Source of the DNA: Actinomycetota bacterium
GTDB taxonomy: Bacteria > Actinomycetota > Thermoleophilia > Gaiellales > Gaiellaceae
DNA: 38,455 nucleotides
Reading direction: 5' to 3'
Assembly (NCBI GenBank): GCA_005883335.1
Contig: VAXM01000097.1
Span: forward strand, 1 to 38,455
Each line of letters starts with the position of its first letter. The stretch's first letter is position 1. The notes below the pieces were generated by a model. The model searched no databases. It saw only the letters and a program-made list of their open reading frames with translations, and was not told the DNA's origin. Shown in pieces: positions 1-7,227 of this stretch. Made by a program: the position numbers and the translations under genes.

Positions 1-108
1 CACATGCGCACCGCGATCGCGCGTCACCCAGACGATCGCGCGACCCGAGCTCGACGAGCCGCAGCCGGCCGCCAGAACGACGGCGCCGAGAAGCGGGACC
101 AGCCTCAC
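1..108 (-). CDS. Partial secreted lipoprotein, probably a second DUF4430-type protein
   Basis: This gene is not in the ORF track because it runs off the left edge. A GTG start overlaps the TGA stop of the upstream DUF4430 gene in a GTGA junction, and 36 codons stay open to base 1. The translation begins with a short hydrophobic run ending in the lipobox LAAGC, then a serine-rich linker, so the product should be lipidated and exported. After the linker comes AIVWVTRDRG, which resembles the first strand of DUF4430 (transcobalamin C-terminal-like) proteins; that family call is an inference from few residues. Position and coupling imply shared control by the cobalamin riboswitch upstream. Confidence 0.7.
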   Translation of the reverse strand, partial: MRLVPLLGAVVLAAGCGSSSSGRAIVWVTRDRGAHV

Positions 109-701
109 GCCAGCGCGTTCGAGCGAACGGCGCCCTTCAGCGTCGCCCGGACGAGCCCGCGATGCGCCCCGACGCACGCCGAGCCGGCCCGCGCCCGCAC
201 CGAGCGTCCGTCCACGCGCAGCATCGCTCCGCGAGCCGCGCGCGTCTTCCCCGCGTCGTCCTGCGCCAGCACGCGGTAGCAGCCTCGGCTCGCGCGCCGG
301 AGCACGAGCGTCGGCGGCCCGCCGCTCGGCCCGAAGGTCGCCCAGTACCACAGCACGCGGTCGCCGGGCTTCAGCACGACCGCGTCCGCTCCGACCGGCG
401 GCGAGAGGCCGTTCACCTTGAAGACCCAGCCGCTCGAGCCCCCGGCCGGGTAGCGGCCGATCTGGTCGACGTACGGCCCGAAGCCGCCGACCGTCACGTG
501 GTAGTAGAACTCGCCGGCCAGGCTGGCCGACTCCAGCGCGTCGAGCGCGTTGGCCTTGACCGCAAGCGTCGGCTCGGCAGCGCCGAAGATCGTCTGCGTC
601 TTGCCCTCGACGCGCACGTGCACGCGAAGAGCCAGAGCGGCCGGGACCAGCAGCAGAGCGGCCGCAGAGACGGCCAGGAAAATCAAGAGTCGCCTTGACA
701 C
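105..701 (-). CDS. Exported DUF4430-domain protein under a cobalamin riboswitch
   Basis: This 198-residue protein has an N-terminal signal/anchor (VSRRLLIFLAVSAAALLLVP) followed by a DUF4430-like domain. Recognisable parts are a beta-rich start, a GSSGWVFKVNG segment and the PGDRVLWYWATFG strand; the last 60 residues are a basic extension. DUF4430 resembles the C-terminal cobalamin-binding domain of transcobalamin and intrinsic factor and often occurs near vitamin B12 uptake genes. The ORF track starts at 803, but that extension lies in the riboswitch. I chose GTG at 701 because AAGGAGG lies just upstream and the signal peptide starts there. A role in surface capture of corrinoids is inferred from domain plus riboswitch. 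It is translationally coupled to the truncated lipoprotein downstream. Confidence 0.85.
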   Translation of the reverse strand: MSRRLLIFLAVSAAALLLVPAALALRVHVRVEGKTQTIFGAAEPTLAVKANALDALESASLAGEFYYHVTVGGFGPYVDQIGRYPAGGSSGWVFKVNGLSPPVGADAVVLKPGDRVLWYWATFGPSGGPPTLVLRRASRGCYRVLAQDDAGKTRAARGAMLRVDGRSVRARAGSACVGAHRGLVRATLKGAVRSNALA

Positions 702-734
702 GAAGCCTCCTTCCGCGAGGGGTTCGGTTTCATG

Positions 735-893
735 GCGGGCGGCAGGTCTTCTGACTCGGGGCTCCCTCCTCCGCCGCCTTCCCGGCCCGCGGGCCAGTGG
801 CACTTCGGCGGGGAGCGTCTCCCCTCACAGCGGCGGGACCGTCCCGGATTTCCACCGGATTCCCTTACCGCTCGCCTATCGAGGCCGAGCCTA
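735..893 (-). promoter_or_regulatory. Cobalamin (AdoCbl-type) riboswitch
   Basis: Read on the minus strand, this leader carries the class landmarks in order: a GGGAATCCGGTGGAAATCC block, the hallmark GCCACTG, and the B12 box AGTCAGAAGACCTGCC at about 741-757. GC-rich helices lie between them. It ends about 35 bases before the GTG of the DUF4430 gene. Riboswitches of this class bind adenosylcobalamin and usually lower expression of transport or synthesis genes. I assign the boundaries by eye. The conserved boxes leave little doubt about the class, but the switching mechanism (transcriptional or translational) is not clear. Confidence 0.93.
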
Positions 894-918
894 TCATGGC
901 CTCCGATGCGCCAATTCA
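890..918 (-). promoter_or_regulatory. Candidate promoter for the riboswitch transcript
   Basis: On the minus strand TTGAAT is followed after 17 bases by TGATAG, just upstream of the riboswitch. The -35 is a fair match and the -10 is weak. The elements overlap the start of the divergent VanZ-like gene, so transcription of the two could interfere. This is a motif match only. Confidence 0.35.
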
Positions 919-1310
919 AGCTCTGGGGGCCGGTCGTCGTTTGGGCGGCGCTGATCTTTGCCGTCTCGTCCGTCCCGTCCCTGTCGTCGGGCCTCGGCAC
1001 CTGGGACGAGGTGCTGCGCAAGGGCGCGCACGTCACCGAGTACGCGATCCTCGGCGCACTGCTCTTGCGCGCGCTCAGCCGGCAGCTCCCGGCACTGCTG
1101 ATCGGGATTGCCTACGCGGGAACCGACGAGCTGCACCAGCACTTCGTCCGCGGGAGACACCCGTCGCCGTTCGACGTTGCATTCGACGCGTGCGGCCTTG
1201 CCCTCGGGCTGCTGGTCGCCCTCTCCGTACAATCCCAGCGTGCCCGAGCGAAGAAGCTTCGACGACCGTCAGCTCGACGCGATCCTCGAACGGCTGGACG
1301 CGCTCCGTGA
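906..1310 (+). CDS. VanZ-like family membrane protein
   Basis: The protein has about 134 residues with three or four hydrophobic segments. The VanZ-family signatures are WDEVLRKGAHVTEYAILG in the first half and DELHQHFVRGRHPSPFDV in the second, followed by a last membrane segment. VanZ itself confers low-level teicoplanin resistance in enterococci, but most members are uncharacterised, so no resistance role should be assumed. I chose ATG at 906, right before the first membrane segment; the longer ORF upstream reads through the antisense riboswitch. The basic C-terminal tail after residue 110 overlaps the next gene by 71 bases in another frame and is probably not conserved. Confidence 0.85.
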   Translation: MRQFKLWGPVVVWAALIFAVSSVPSLSSGLGTWDEVLRKGAHVTEYAILGALLLRALSRQLPALLIGIAYAGTDELHQHFVRGRHPSPFDVAFDACGLALGLLVALSVQSQRARAKKLRRPSARRDPRTAGRAP

Positions 1311-1464
1311 CGAGCTCCAAAACCTGAACCGGCGGCTGGACCACACGGAGGGCTTCGTTCAGATCGCCCATGAGCTGCGCACCCTCAACGAGTCGTTGCA
1401 AGCGCTCGCGTACGCGGCTCTAGGGCAGCAAGGCCCGCAGGTCCGGCGCCGCCGGACCGGCTAG
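1240..1464 (+). CDS. Small coiled-coil protein
   Basis: The 74-residue product is read from GTG at 1240, inside the end of the VanZ-like gene. The sequence is heptad-like and highly charged (DDRQLDAILERLDALRDELQ and onward), ending in a short basic tail. I do not recognise a family. A coiled coil that oligomerises or binds a partner is the most that can be said. The stop overlaps the convergent PQQ-propeller gene in a shared CTAG. Support is the clean helical pattern and the close position behind the VanZ-like gene. The 71-base overlap lowers confidence in the exact start. Confidence 0.6.
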   Translation: MPERRSFDDRQLDAILERLDALRDELQNLNRRLDHTEGFVQIAHELRTLNESLQALAYAALGQQGPQVRRRRTG

Positions 1465-2882
1465 CGGTAGATGTTCAAGACCCCGGACTTGCTGTGCGCG
1501 TTGGCGTCGCCTTCGGGAAGCGCGATGCGGCCGTCCGTGACGATCGGGCTCTCCCAGTGGCCGCCGCCGGCCGGAAGCTGCGCCACCAGCGCACCAGTGG
1601 CCGGCCGGAAGACGTTGAGCCCGCCGTTCGGGTCGTAAACGTAGAGCAGCCCGCCCGCGACCACCGGGCTCGTTCCCGCCTCGCCGCGCCTCCAGGCAAC
1701 CTGCAAGCGCCCGCCGCTCAGCACGTAACCCCAGACTCCCGAGTCGTTGCCGACGAACATCCGCACGGTCCCGCCGGCCCGCCAGACCGCCATCGTCGAG
1801 AACACGCCGGACGTCCCGGGCGCCGGAACCGTCTCGAGCTCGCCTCCGGTCTGCCCGAGCGTGCCGCCGAGCTCCGGCAGCCTGAGCAGGCGGATGATCC
1901 CGTCCTTGCCCGACTGGGCCGCGAGGCTCGCCCCGAGAATCGCCGGCGCCGTCGAGCCGAGATCGACGTCGCCGCCGTCCAGCTGCGCCTGGTTGCGCGG
2001 CGTCCAGTTGTGCAGAAGCCGCGCCGCGTTCGCCGAGAGCATCAACGCGCTGTCCCCCCAGTACCGACGACCGTCGAAGCGTGCATTGCCGGTTGCGACG
2101 AGCAGGTTGCCGGAGCCCGGGACGACGACGGCGCCGGAGCGCGCCCAGATCGCCGAGTCGCTCTGCGGGCACGAGGACGGCGCGATCAGCGTGTGACGGT
2201 CGCTGCAGAGCGAATTCCAGACGTGCACGATCCGGCCTCGTCGCGAGATCGCCGCGACATGGCCCTGATACGGCGGCGCGTCTCCGATGTAGCCGCCGGT
2301 GGTCGCGATCAGGAGCCCACGCGAGAAGTTCAACGGCGTGCCGAGCTTCTCGCGCGACGGTAGCTTCGTAATCGAGACCGACCAGACGACGGCGCCGCTC
2401 GCGACGGTGAGCTTGTAGACGCGTCCGTTCGGCGCCTCGGCGTAGACGTAGCGGCGGGTCGGATCGGCGATCGGGCTCGAGTTCGTGATCCGGTCCGACC
2501 CGGCCCACGATGCGTAGCCCCGCGGCTTGAAGCGCCAGAGGATCGCGCCCGAGCGGGCATCGACCGCCACCGTGATCCCGTACGACGTCGTGACGAAGAA
2601 GACGTCGTGGGCGCGGCCCCGGACGCGCACCCCGCGCAGGTAGATCGGCGAGGAGTCGGCGGTTCCGGGGAGGCGAACCTGCTGCCGGTGCAGCTCGCCG
2701 ACCTTCCCGGCCGCGATCCCGGTCCGGGCCGGCCCCGAGTTGCTGCGCGCCGCGTCGTAGCCGAACCGCGTCCAGTCTCCCCCGAAGCGCGAGGCGCTCA
2801 CCGAAGGAGACTGCTGCTGCGAGCTCCCGCAGGCCGTCAGCGCGAGCACCGCGCCGATCGCGAGCAGAAGCCGCAGACGCAT
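1461..2882 (-). CDS. PQQ-like beta-propeller lipoprotein
   Basis: The 473-residue protein has a lipoprotein signal (LLLAIGAVLALTACGSS) and repeated propeller blades of the PQQ/pyrrolo-quinoline quinone type, for example the VDARSGAILWRFKP and VASGAVVWSVS motifs. Each blade carries the usual alternation of ITVAVD and G-x-x-x-W. It should sit on the outer face of the membrane. Such proteins may be quinoprotein dehydrogenases or structural/assembly propellers like BamB; I see no haem motif, so catalysis is uncertain. The ATG shares one base with the TGA of the sugar-dehydrogenase-like gene upstream (TGATG), so the two are translationally coupled and may work on the same extracellular substrate. 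Confidence 0.85.
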   Translation of the reverse strand: MRLRLLLAIGAVLALTACGSSQQQSPSVSASRFGGDWTRFGYDAARSNSGPARTGIAAGKVGELHRQQVRLPGTADSSPIYLRGVRVRGRAHDVFFVTTSYGITVAVDARSGAILWRFKPRGYASWAGSDRITNSSPIADPTRRYVYAEAPNGRVYKLTVASGAVVWSVSITKLPSREKLGTPLNFSRGLLIATTGGYIGDAPPYQGHVAAISRRGRIVHVWNSLCSDRHTLIAPSSCPQSDSAIWARSGAVVVPGSGNLLVATGNARFDGRRYWGDSALMLSANAARLLHNWTPRNQAQLDGGDVDLGSTAPAILGASLAAQSGKDGIIRLLRLPELGGTLGQTGGELETVPAPGTSGVFSTMAVWRAGGTVRMFVGNDSGVWGYVLSGGRLQVAWRRGEAGTSPVVAGGLLYVYDPNGGLNVFRPATGALVAQLPAGGGHWESPIVTDGRIALPEGDANAHSKSGVLNIYR

Positions 2883-3982
2883 CAGCGCGTCAGCTTGTAG
2901 ACCTGGCCGTCGAGCGAGGTCGCATACAGCTCGCCCGCAGCGTCCTGGCCGAACGACGAGAGCGAGCCGACCTTGAGCCGCTCCTTGCGCTTGCTCGCGA
3001 GCTTGCCGTGCACGGCGCGGAGGCTCCAGATCTCGCCCGTGCAGAAGTCCCCGTAGAAGTAGCGCCCCCGCGCGGAGGGCACCGCCTTGCCGCGATAGAC
3101 GTAGCCGCCTGTGACCGAACAGCGGCCGCCGTCGTGCTTGTAGGTGACGATCGGGAAGACGAGCTTGCCGGCGCGGCTCGTCCTCTGCCCGGAGGTGAAG
3201 CGCGCGCGGCCCTCCCACACGCGCCAGCCGTAGTTGTTCAGGGAGCGCTGCTGTTTCGGCGTCCGCACGTCGACCTCTTCCCACTCGTCCTGGCCGACGT
3301 CGCCGATGTAGAGGTCGCGCGTGGCGCGGTCCCACGAGAAGCGCCAGGGGTTCCGCAGCCCGTAGCCGACGATCTTCCAGCTCGCTCCGGCCTTGTTGAC
3401 GTTCAGGCGCAGGAGCTTCCCGAGCTGGGAGCCCAGGTTCTGCGAGTGGTTGTGCGGGTCGCCGCCCGAGCCGCCGTCGCCGGTGCCCGCGTAGAGCAGG
3501 CCGTCCGGCCCGAATTGCAGCTGGCCGCCGTCGTGGTTGTCGAACTCGCGGTGCGAAACGCGGAGGAGCGACTTCCCGGTGTTCGGCAACCCGACCGTCC
3601 CGTTCGACTGGAACTCGTAGACACGAACGTCTCCGGTCGTGTCGTTGAAGTAGAGGAAGAAGCGGTGGTTCTTGGCGTAGCCCGGATGGAACGCGATCGA
3701 CAGCAGGCCCTGCTCGCCGCCGCTCTTGACCAGGTTGCTGATGTCGATGAACGGCTGCGCGCGGAGCTTCCCGTTGACGAGCACGCGGACGACGCCCGGC
3801 TGCTCGGTGACGTAGAGCACGCCGCGCTGCCCGGGCGCGGACGTCACGTACGTCGGCGAGTCGAGCCTCGACGCGATCTGGCGCAGATGGAATTGCGCCG
3901 CGCTCGGCGACGCGCCGCCGCCGCAAGCCGCACCGGGCAGCGCGGCCGCGAAGACGAAGACGAGGACCGCGAGCGCCCGCAT
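2882..3982 (-). CDS. PQQ-dependent glucose/sorbosone dehydrogenase-like lipoprotein
   Basis: The 366-residue protein begins with a lipoprotein signal (ALPGAACGGG) and then matches the soluble glucose dehydrogenase / sorbosone dehydrogenase / HHIP-like family. Typical blocks are LDSPTYVT, GVLYVTEQPGVVRV, GGEQGLLSIAFHPGY, DNHDGGQLQFGPDG-LLYAGTGDGG and NPWRFSWD. Family members are six-bladed propellers that oxidise aldoses with PQQ, with the catalytic histidine in the FDNHDGGQL region. No PQQ synthesis genes are visible here, so the cofactor may be imported or absent. Coupling by TGATG on both sides places it in one operon with the TrkA-type proteins and the propeller lipoprotein. Confidence 0.87.
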   Translation of the reverse strand: MRALAVLVFVFAAALPGAACGGGASPSAAQFHLRQIASRLDSPTYVTSAPGQRGVLYVTEQPGVVRVLVNGKLRAQPFIDISNLVKSGGEQGLLSIAFHPGYAKNHRFFLYFNDTTGDVRVYEFQSNGTVGLPNTGKSLLRVSHREFDNHDGGQLQFGPDGLLYAGTGDGGSGGDPHNHSQNLGSQLGKLLRLNVNKAGASWKIVGYGLRNPWRFSWDRATRDLYIGDVGQDEWEEVDVRTPKQQRSLNNYGWRVWEGRARFTSGQRTSRAGKLVFPIVTYKHDGGRCSVTGGYVYRGKAVPSARGRYFYGDFCTGEIWSLRAVHGKLASKRKERLKVGSLSSFGQDAAGELYATSLDGQVYKLTR

Positions 3983-4647
3983 CAGGTCTTGAGGAGCACC
4001 CTCCGCAACTCGTCCTCCTTACCCGGCTGGAGGATCGCGAGAACCTGGTCGCCCGGGTGCAGCTCGGTCGAGCCGACCGCGATCTCCGAGCGGCCGTTGC
4101 GCATGATCGAGATCAACCGCGAGCCCTCGGGCAGGTCGAGCGCCTCGACGCGCCGGCCGGCGGCCGGAGCGCCCTTGTCGATCATCACTTCGACGATCTC
4201 GAGGTTCTCCTTGCGCAGCTCGAGCAGGTGGACGAGGTCGTGCTCGGGGACCTCGTGCTCGATCAGCGCCATCAGCCCGCGCGTGGCCGAGACCGTCGGC
4301 GAGACCCCGAGGAGGTCGAAGTGGGCCTGGTTGCGCGGATCGTTGACGCGGGCGATTACCTTCGGGACGCCGTACTTCTCGCGCGCGAGCTGGCTGATCA
4401 CGAGGTTGTCCTCGTCGTCCCCGGTCAGCGCGGCGACGACGTCCGGCGGCCGGGCGATCCCGGCGCGCTCGAGGATGTGGATCTCGGTCGCGTCGCCGAG
4501 GATCACGTGGTGCTCGAGCTCCTGCTCGAGCCGCTCGAACCGGTCGCGCCGCTGCTCGATCAGCGTCACCTCGCGCTTCCCGTCCTGGAGGAGCGTCCGC
4601 GCGAAGTTGGCGCCGACCTTCCCGCCGCCTGCAACAAGGATGTACAT
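3982..4647 (-). CDS. TrkA-type potassium uptake regulatory protein (RCK_N plus RCK_C)
   Basis: The 221-residue protein has an N-terminal Rossmann RCK_N domain (MYILVAGGGKVGANFARTLL, with GxGxxG as GGGKVG, and the acidic end of beta-2 at TLIEQ). It ends with a TrkA_C/RCK_C domain from about residue 140 (LEIVEVMIDKGAPAAGRRV). Such subunits bind NAD(H) or nucleotides and gate membrane K+ transporters of the Trk/Ktr type. It follows the other TrkA-type gene with no spacer (TAG then ATG), matching the paired CeoB/CeoC arrangement of actinobacteria. No TrkH/KtrB membrane subunit is in the window; the adjacent APC permeases are candidate partners by context only. Confidence 0.88.
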   Translation of the reverse strand: MYILVAGGGKVGANFARTLLQDGKREVTLIEQRRDRFERLEQELEHHVILGDATEIHILERAGIARPPDVVAALTGDDEDNLVISQLAREKYGVPKVIARVNDPRNQAHFDLLGVSPTVSATRGLMALIEHEVPEHDLVHLLELRKENLEIVEVMIDKGAPAAGRRVEALDLPEGSRLISIMRNGRSEIAVGSTELHPGDQVLAILQPGKEDELRRVLLKT

Positions 4648-5079
4648 CTAGGTGGTGGCGGCCTCCGCGGGGCGGATCTCGCACGCGCGAACCGCGTCCA
4701 GCAGGACCTCGATCGCAACCGAGGTCGGGCAGACGGTGCGCAGGCCGCGCTGGCGGTAGAACTCGGCGCGCGCGGGGTCGAGTAGGCGCACGACGACGCA
4801 TTGGTTGTCGAAGCGCTGCTGTGCGACCTGGCCGATGACGATGTTCGTGTTGTCGCCGTCGGTGGCCACTACGACGGCGTCCGCCTCCTCAATCCCTGCC
4901 TCGCGCAGGACCTCGATGTCCATGCCGTGGCCGAGCACGAAGCCGCCGCTCCAGTGGTCACCGAGGCGCGTGAGCGCTTCTTCCTTCTCGTCGACCGCGG
5001 TGACCTCCCAGCCCTCGCGATCCAGCTGGAGGGCGATGCTGGAGCCGACGCGGCCGCATCCGATTACGAGTGCATTCAT
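4648..5079 (-). CDS. TrkA-N (RCK_N) domain protein, partner of the adjacent TrkA
   Basis: This 143-residue protein is a single RCK_N domain: MNALVIGCGRVGSSIALQLD carries GCGRVG, beta-2 ends in VTAVDEKEE, and the later ADAVVVATDGDNTNIVIG segment is typical. It lacks the TrkA_C domain, so it is shorter than most TrkA proteins (about 215-230 residues). That suggests it assembles with the full-length RCK protein encoded next. It is the first gene of a four-gene minus-strand operon. A palindrome, CATTAGCGCCTAATG, lies 7 bases before the ATG. Confidence 0.87.
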   Translation of the reverse strand: MNALVIGCGRVGSSIALQLDREGWEVTAVDEKEEALTRLGDHWSGGFVLGHGMDIEVLREAGIEEADAVVVATDGDNTNIVIGQVAQQRFDNQCVVVRLLDPARAEFYRQRGLRTVCPTSVAIEVLLDAVRACEIRPAEAATT

Positions 5080-5086
5080 AAAGTCA

Positions 5087-5101
5087 CATTAGCGCCTAAT
5101 G
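5087..5101. promoter_or_regulatory. Palindrome at the head of the TrkA operon, candidate operator
   Basis: CATTAG-CGC-CTAATG is a perfect 6-bp inverted repeat with a 3-bp centre. It sits 7 bases before the ATG of the first TrkA-type gene, where a bound protein would block transcription or ribosome loading. AT-rich palindromes are rare in this GC-rich window. I do not recognise the regulator. Confidence 0.4.
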
Positions 5102-5140
5102 ACTGTGCCGCGGCTCCCGTTTCGGCCTCCAAGGCAGTCT

Positions 5141-5203
5141 GTCAGACGGCCGTACCGGCGAAGCCGGCACGGCCTCTAAGCGGCATCGCAAGCGATGCCT
5201 CAG
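5141..5203. repeat. Double-hairpin repeat, copy 1 (possible terminator)
   Basis: In the minus-strand sense this begins with CTGAGGC directly after the TGA of the APC-UspA gene. It contains a hairpin with stem GGCATCGC/GCGATGCC, a TAGAGGCCG spacer, a second hairpin with outer stem GGCCGT/ACGGCC and inner stem CCGGC/GCCGG around a GAA loop, and ends GTCTGAC. Copy 2 at 7161-7227 has the same frame and flanks but different paired bases. There is no T-run, which is common for actinobacterial terminators. Confidence 0.75.
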
Positions 5204-7099
5204 TCACTCAGGATTCGAGCCGTCTTCCTCCATCACGCCTTCGGGAAAGGCCACGACGATCACCTCGCAGGGAGCTTTTCGGAGCACGTATTCGACGGTC
5301 GGCGAGAAGAACCTGGACTGCCGCCGCCAGCGCGGCGCGGAGCCGAGGACGATCAGGTCGGCCCCGCTACGCTCGGCTTCGTTGACGATCGCCTCGCCGA
5401 TCGAGCGGGCGCGTACCGTCTCGCCGCGCACCGGCACGCCGTGGTCTGCTCCGAGTAGCTGCGCCTCGGCCAGCGAAGCGGCGGCGCTTTCCTCCTCGAG
5501 GTCCAGCTCGGCGTCGATCGCCGTATCCAGCGGGACGCGAATCACGTGCAAGGCCTCCACTTCGGCGCTGCGCTCCTGAGCCAGCTTGACCGCGGTTGCG
5601 ATCATCTCCTCCCCGATCACCCCGAGCTTCATCGGCACGAGGATGCTCGAGAACTCGGTCTCGGGCAGATCCTCGGAAGGAGCCTCGATGCGCTCGAGCA
5701 GGCCCTCCCCCCGCTCGCGCCGGACGAGCCCGTAGATGACGAGCCCGACGATCAGCCAGATCGGCCCGCCGTACCGAGCGCCGTCGTGGGTGACGAGCGC
5801 CATGAGGAAGATCACGAACGTGCAGGCGGCGCCGACCAGGGCCGGCAGCGGCACCTCGACGCCCCGCAGCGGAATCCCGCCGGGGGCTCGGTACGGCCGT
5901 TTGAGCTCCGGCTCCGTGAAGCGGAGCCTGATGACGGCGAGCTGCGCGGCGGTGAAGGCCGCGAGCACGCCAAAGCTGAACAGGCTCGCGAGGAAGACGA
6001 CGGTGTCGGTGAGCAGCGACGAGATGAGGAGGAGCGCGATCGAAATCGCAGCGGCGGCGACGATCGCCTCGGGCGGCACGAGCGTCCGCCGGTTGAGGCG
6101 GCCGAACGCGCGCGGCAGCTGGCCGTGCTCGCCGAGCGAATGGGCGAGCCGCGTGAATCCCGAGATCGAGGTGGTGATCGCAACGAGCAGGATCACCGCG
6201 CCGGTGAGGCCGACGTAGAGCCGCAGCGCCGTCACCAGTCCGCCGGGGACGTGGCCGTGGAGCGCGGCGACAATCCCCATCATCGGCGAGTGCAGCCAGC
6301 GCGTTCCGAGCTGCGTCGTGCCGTGATCGGCCGGGAATGCGGACAGCGCGACGAGGCCGATCGCGACGTAGATCAGGACGACGAGCCCGATCCCGGAGAA
6401 GAGGCTCCGCGGCAGGTCGCGGCCCGGCTCGCGCGTCTCCTCGGCGAGATTCGCGACCGTCTCGAGGCCCGTGTAGGCGAGCATTGCCAGCGGCAGCGCG
6501 AAGGCGATCTGGTGCCACGACGGCTCGGAGCCGATCGAGACCCCGCGCGTGAGGGCGTCGCCGGAGAACAGGAAAGCGAAGCCGAGCGCCACGAGCCCGA
6601 GCTGCGTGACCAGGTCGAGGACCGCGACGACGATCCCGTAGCGGTAGAAGGCCGAGCGCCGTACGAGCCGGAGCGCGGCGACGCCGACGATCACCGCGAC
6701 CGCGACGATCAAGTCGGAGGGATGCCTGCCCAGCGCCGCGACCTTGAAGGCCGCACCGAGGTAATGCGGCAGGAAGAACGCCGAGAGCGCGATCACGATC
6801 AGGTAGTCGAGGAAGAGCGCCCAGCCGGTCAGGAAGCCGGCCAGGTCGTTGAACGCGCGCCGAACGAAGGTCGCGGCCCCGCCGGTCTCGGGGATCGCGG
6901 CGGTGCCCTCGGCATACGAGAGCGAGACGACGAGGAAGAGCGCACCCACGAGCGCGAGCACTTCCGGGGTGAGGCCCAGCGCGTGCAGCGCGATGATCCC
7001 GAGCGCGACGTAGATCGAGGAGGCGATCTCGCCGTACGCGACCGAGAAGAGGGCCGGCGCATCGAGCACCCGCTGGAGCCCCGAGATCTTGCGCGCCAC
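5204..7099 (-). CDS. APC-family permease with C-terminal universal-stress (UspA) domain
   Basis: The 631-residue protein has about 12 membrane segments in residues 10-460, starting with the APC signature region LFSVAYGEIASSIYVALG and a later YTGLETVANLAEETREPGRD. A cytosolic UspA-like domain follows from about residue 490 (SSILVPMKLG to APCEVIVVAF). The nucleotide motif of ATP-binding Usps is only partly kept (LGSAPRWRR). APC members carry amino acids, polyamines or K+; the APC K+ importer KimA also has a cytosolic regulatory tail. The nearby TrkA pair makes K+ or stress-gated transport a reasonable inference. It starts at GTG 7099. Double-hairpin repeats flank it on both sides. Confidence 0.87.
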   Translation of the reverse strand: MARKISGLQRVLDAPALFSVAYGEIASSIYVALGIIALHALGLTPEVLALVGALFLVVSLSYAEGTAAIPETGGAATFVRRAFNDLAGFLTGWALFLDYLIVIALSAFFLPHYLGAAFKVAALGRHPSDLIVAVAVIVGVAALRLVRRSAFYRYGIVVAVLDLVTQLGLVALGFAFLFSGDALTRGVSIGSEPSWHQIAFALPLAMLAYTGLETVANLAEETREPGRDLPRSLFSGIGLVVLIYVAIGLVALSAFPADHGTTQLGTRWLHSPMMGIVAALHGHVPGGLVTALRLYVGLTGAVILLVAITTSISGFTRLAHSLGEHGQLPRAFGRLNRRTLVPPEAIVAAAAISIALLLISSLLTDTVVFLASLFSFGVLAAFTAAQLAVIRLRFTEPELKRPYRAPGGIPLRGVEVPLPALVGAACTFVIFLMALVTHDGARYGGPIWLIVGLVIYGLVRRERGEGLLERIEAPSEDLPETEFSSILVPMKLGVIGEEMIATAVKLAQERSAEVEALHVIRVPLDTAIDAELDLEEESAAASLAEAQLLGADHGVPVRGETVRARSIGEAIVNEAERSGADLIVLGSAPRWRRQSRFFSPTVEYVLRKAPCEVIVVAFPEGVMEEDGSNPE

Positions 7100-7160
7100 G
7101 CGCTCAGGTTAGTGGCTGGTGCGTACGAACAGGCGCGCTGTTTGCACTCCCAGATGGTGC

Positions 7161-7227
7161 GTTAGACGGCCGCACGGGCAGAGCCCGCGCGGCCTCTACG
7201 GTCGGCGCCGCCGAGTCGGCGCCTCAG
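7161..7227. repeat. Double-hairpin repeat, copy 2 (possible terminator)
   Basis: This has the same layout as copy 1: CTGAGGC, hairpin (GGCGCCG/CGGCGCC), TAGAGGCCG, hairpin with outer stem GGCCGC/GCGGCC and inner CGGGC/GCCCG around an AGA loop, then GTCTAAC. The TGA of the 57-residue membrane protein lies inside the CTGAGGC box. Stem bases differ from copy 1 in compensating pairs, which argues for selection on RNA or hairpin structure. Confidence 0.75.

Noticed and set aside
3008-4651. 547-residue plus-strand ORF
   Set aside because: It is the antisense shadow of the sugar-dehydrogenase-like and TrkA genes, Arg/Val/Glu-rich and without any recognisable domain. High GC makes long antisense ORFs common.
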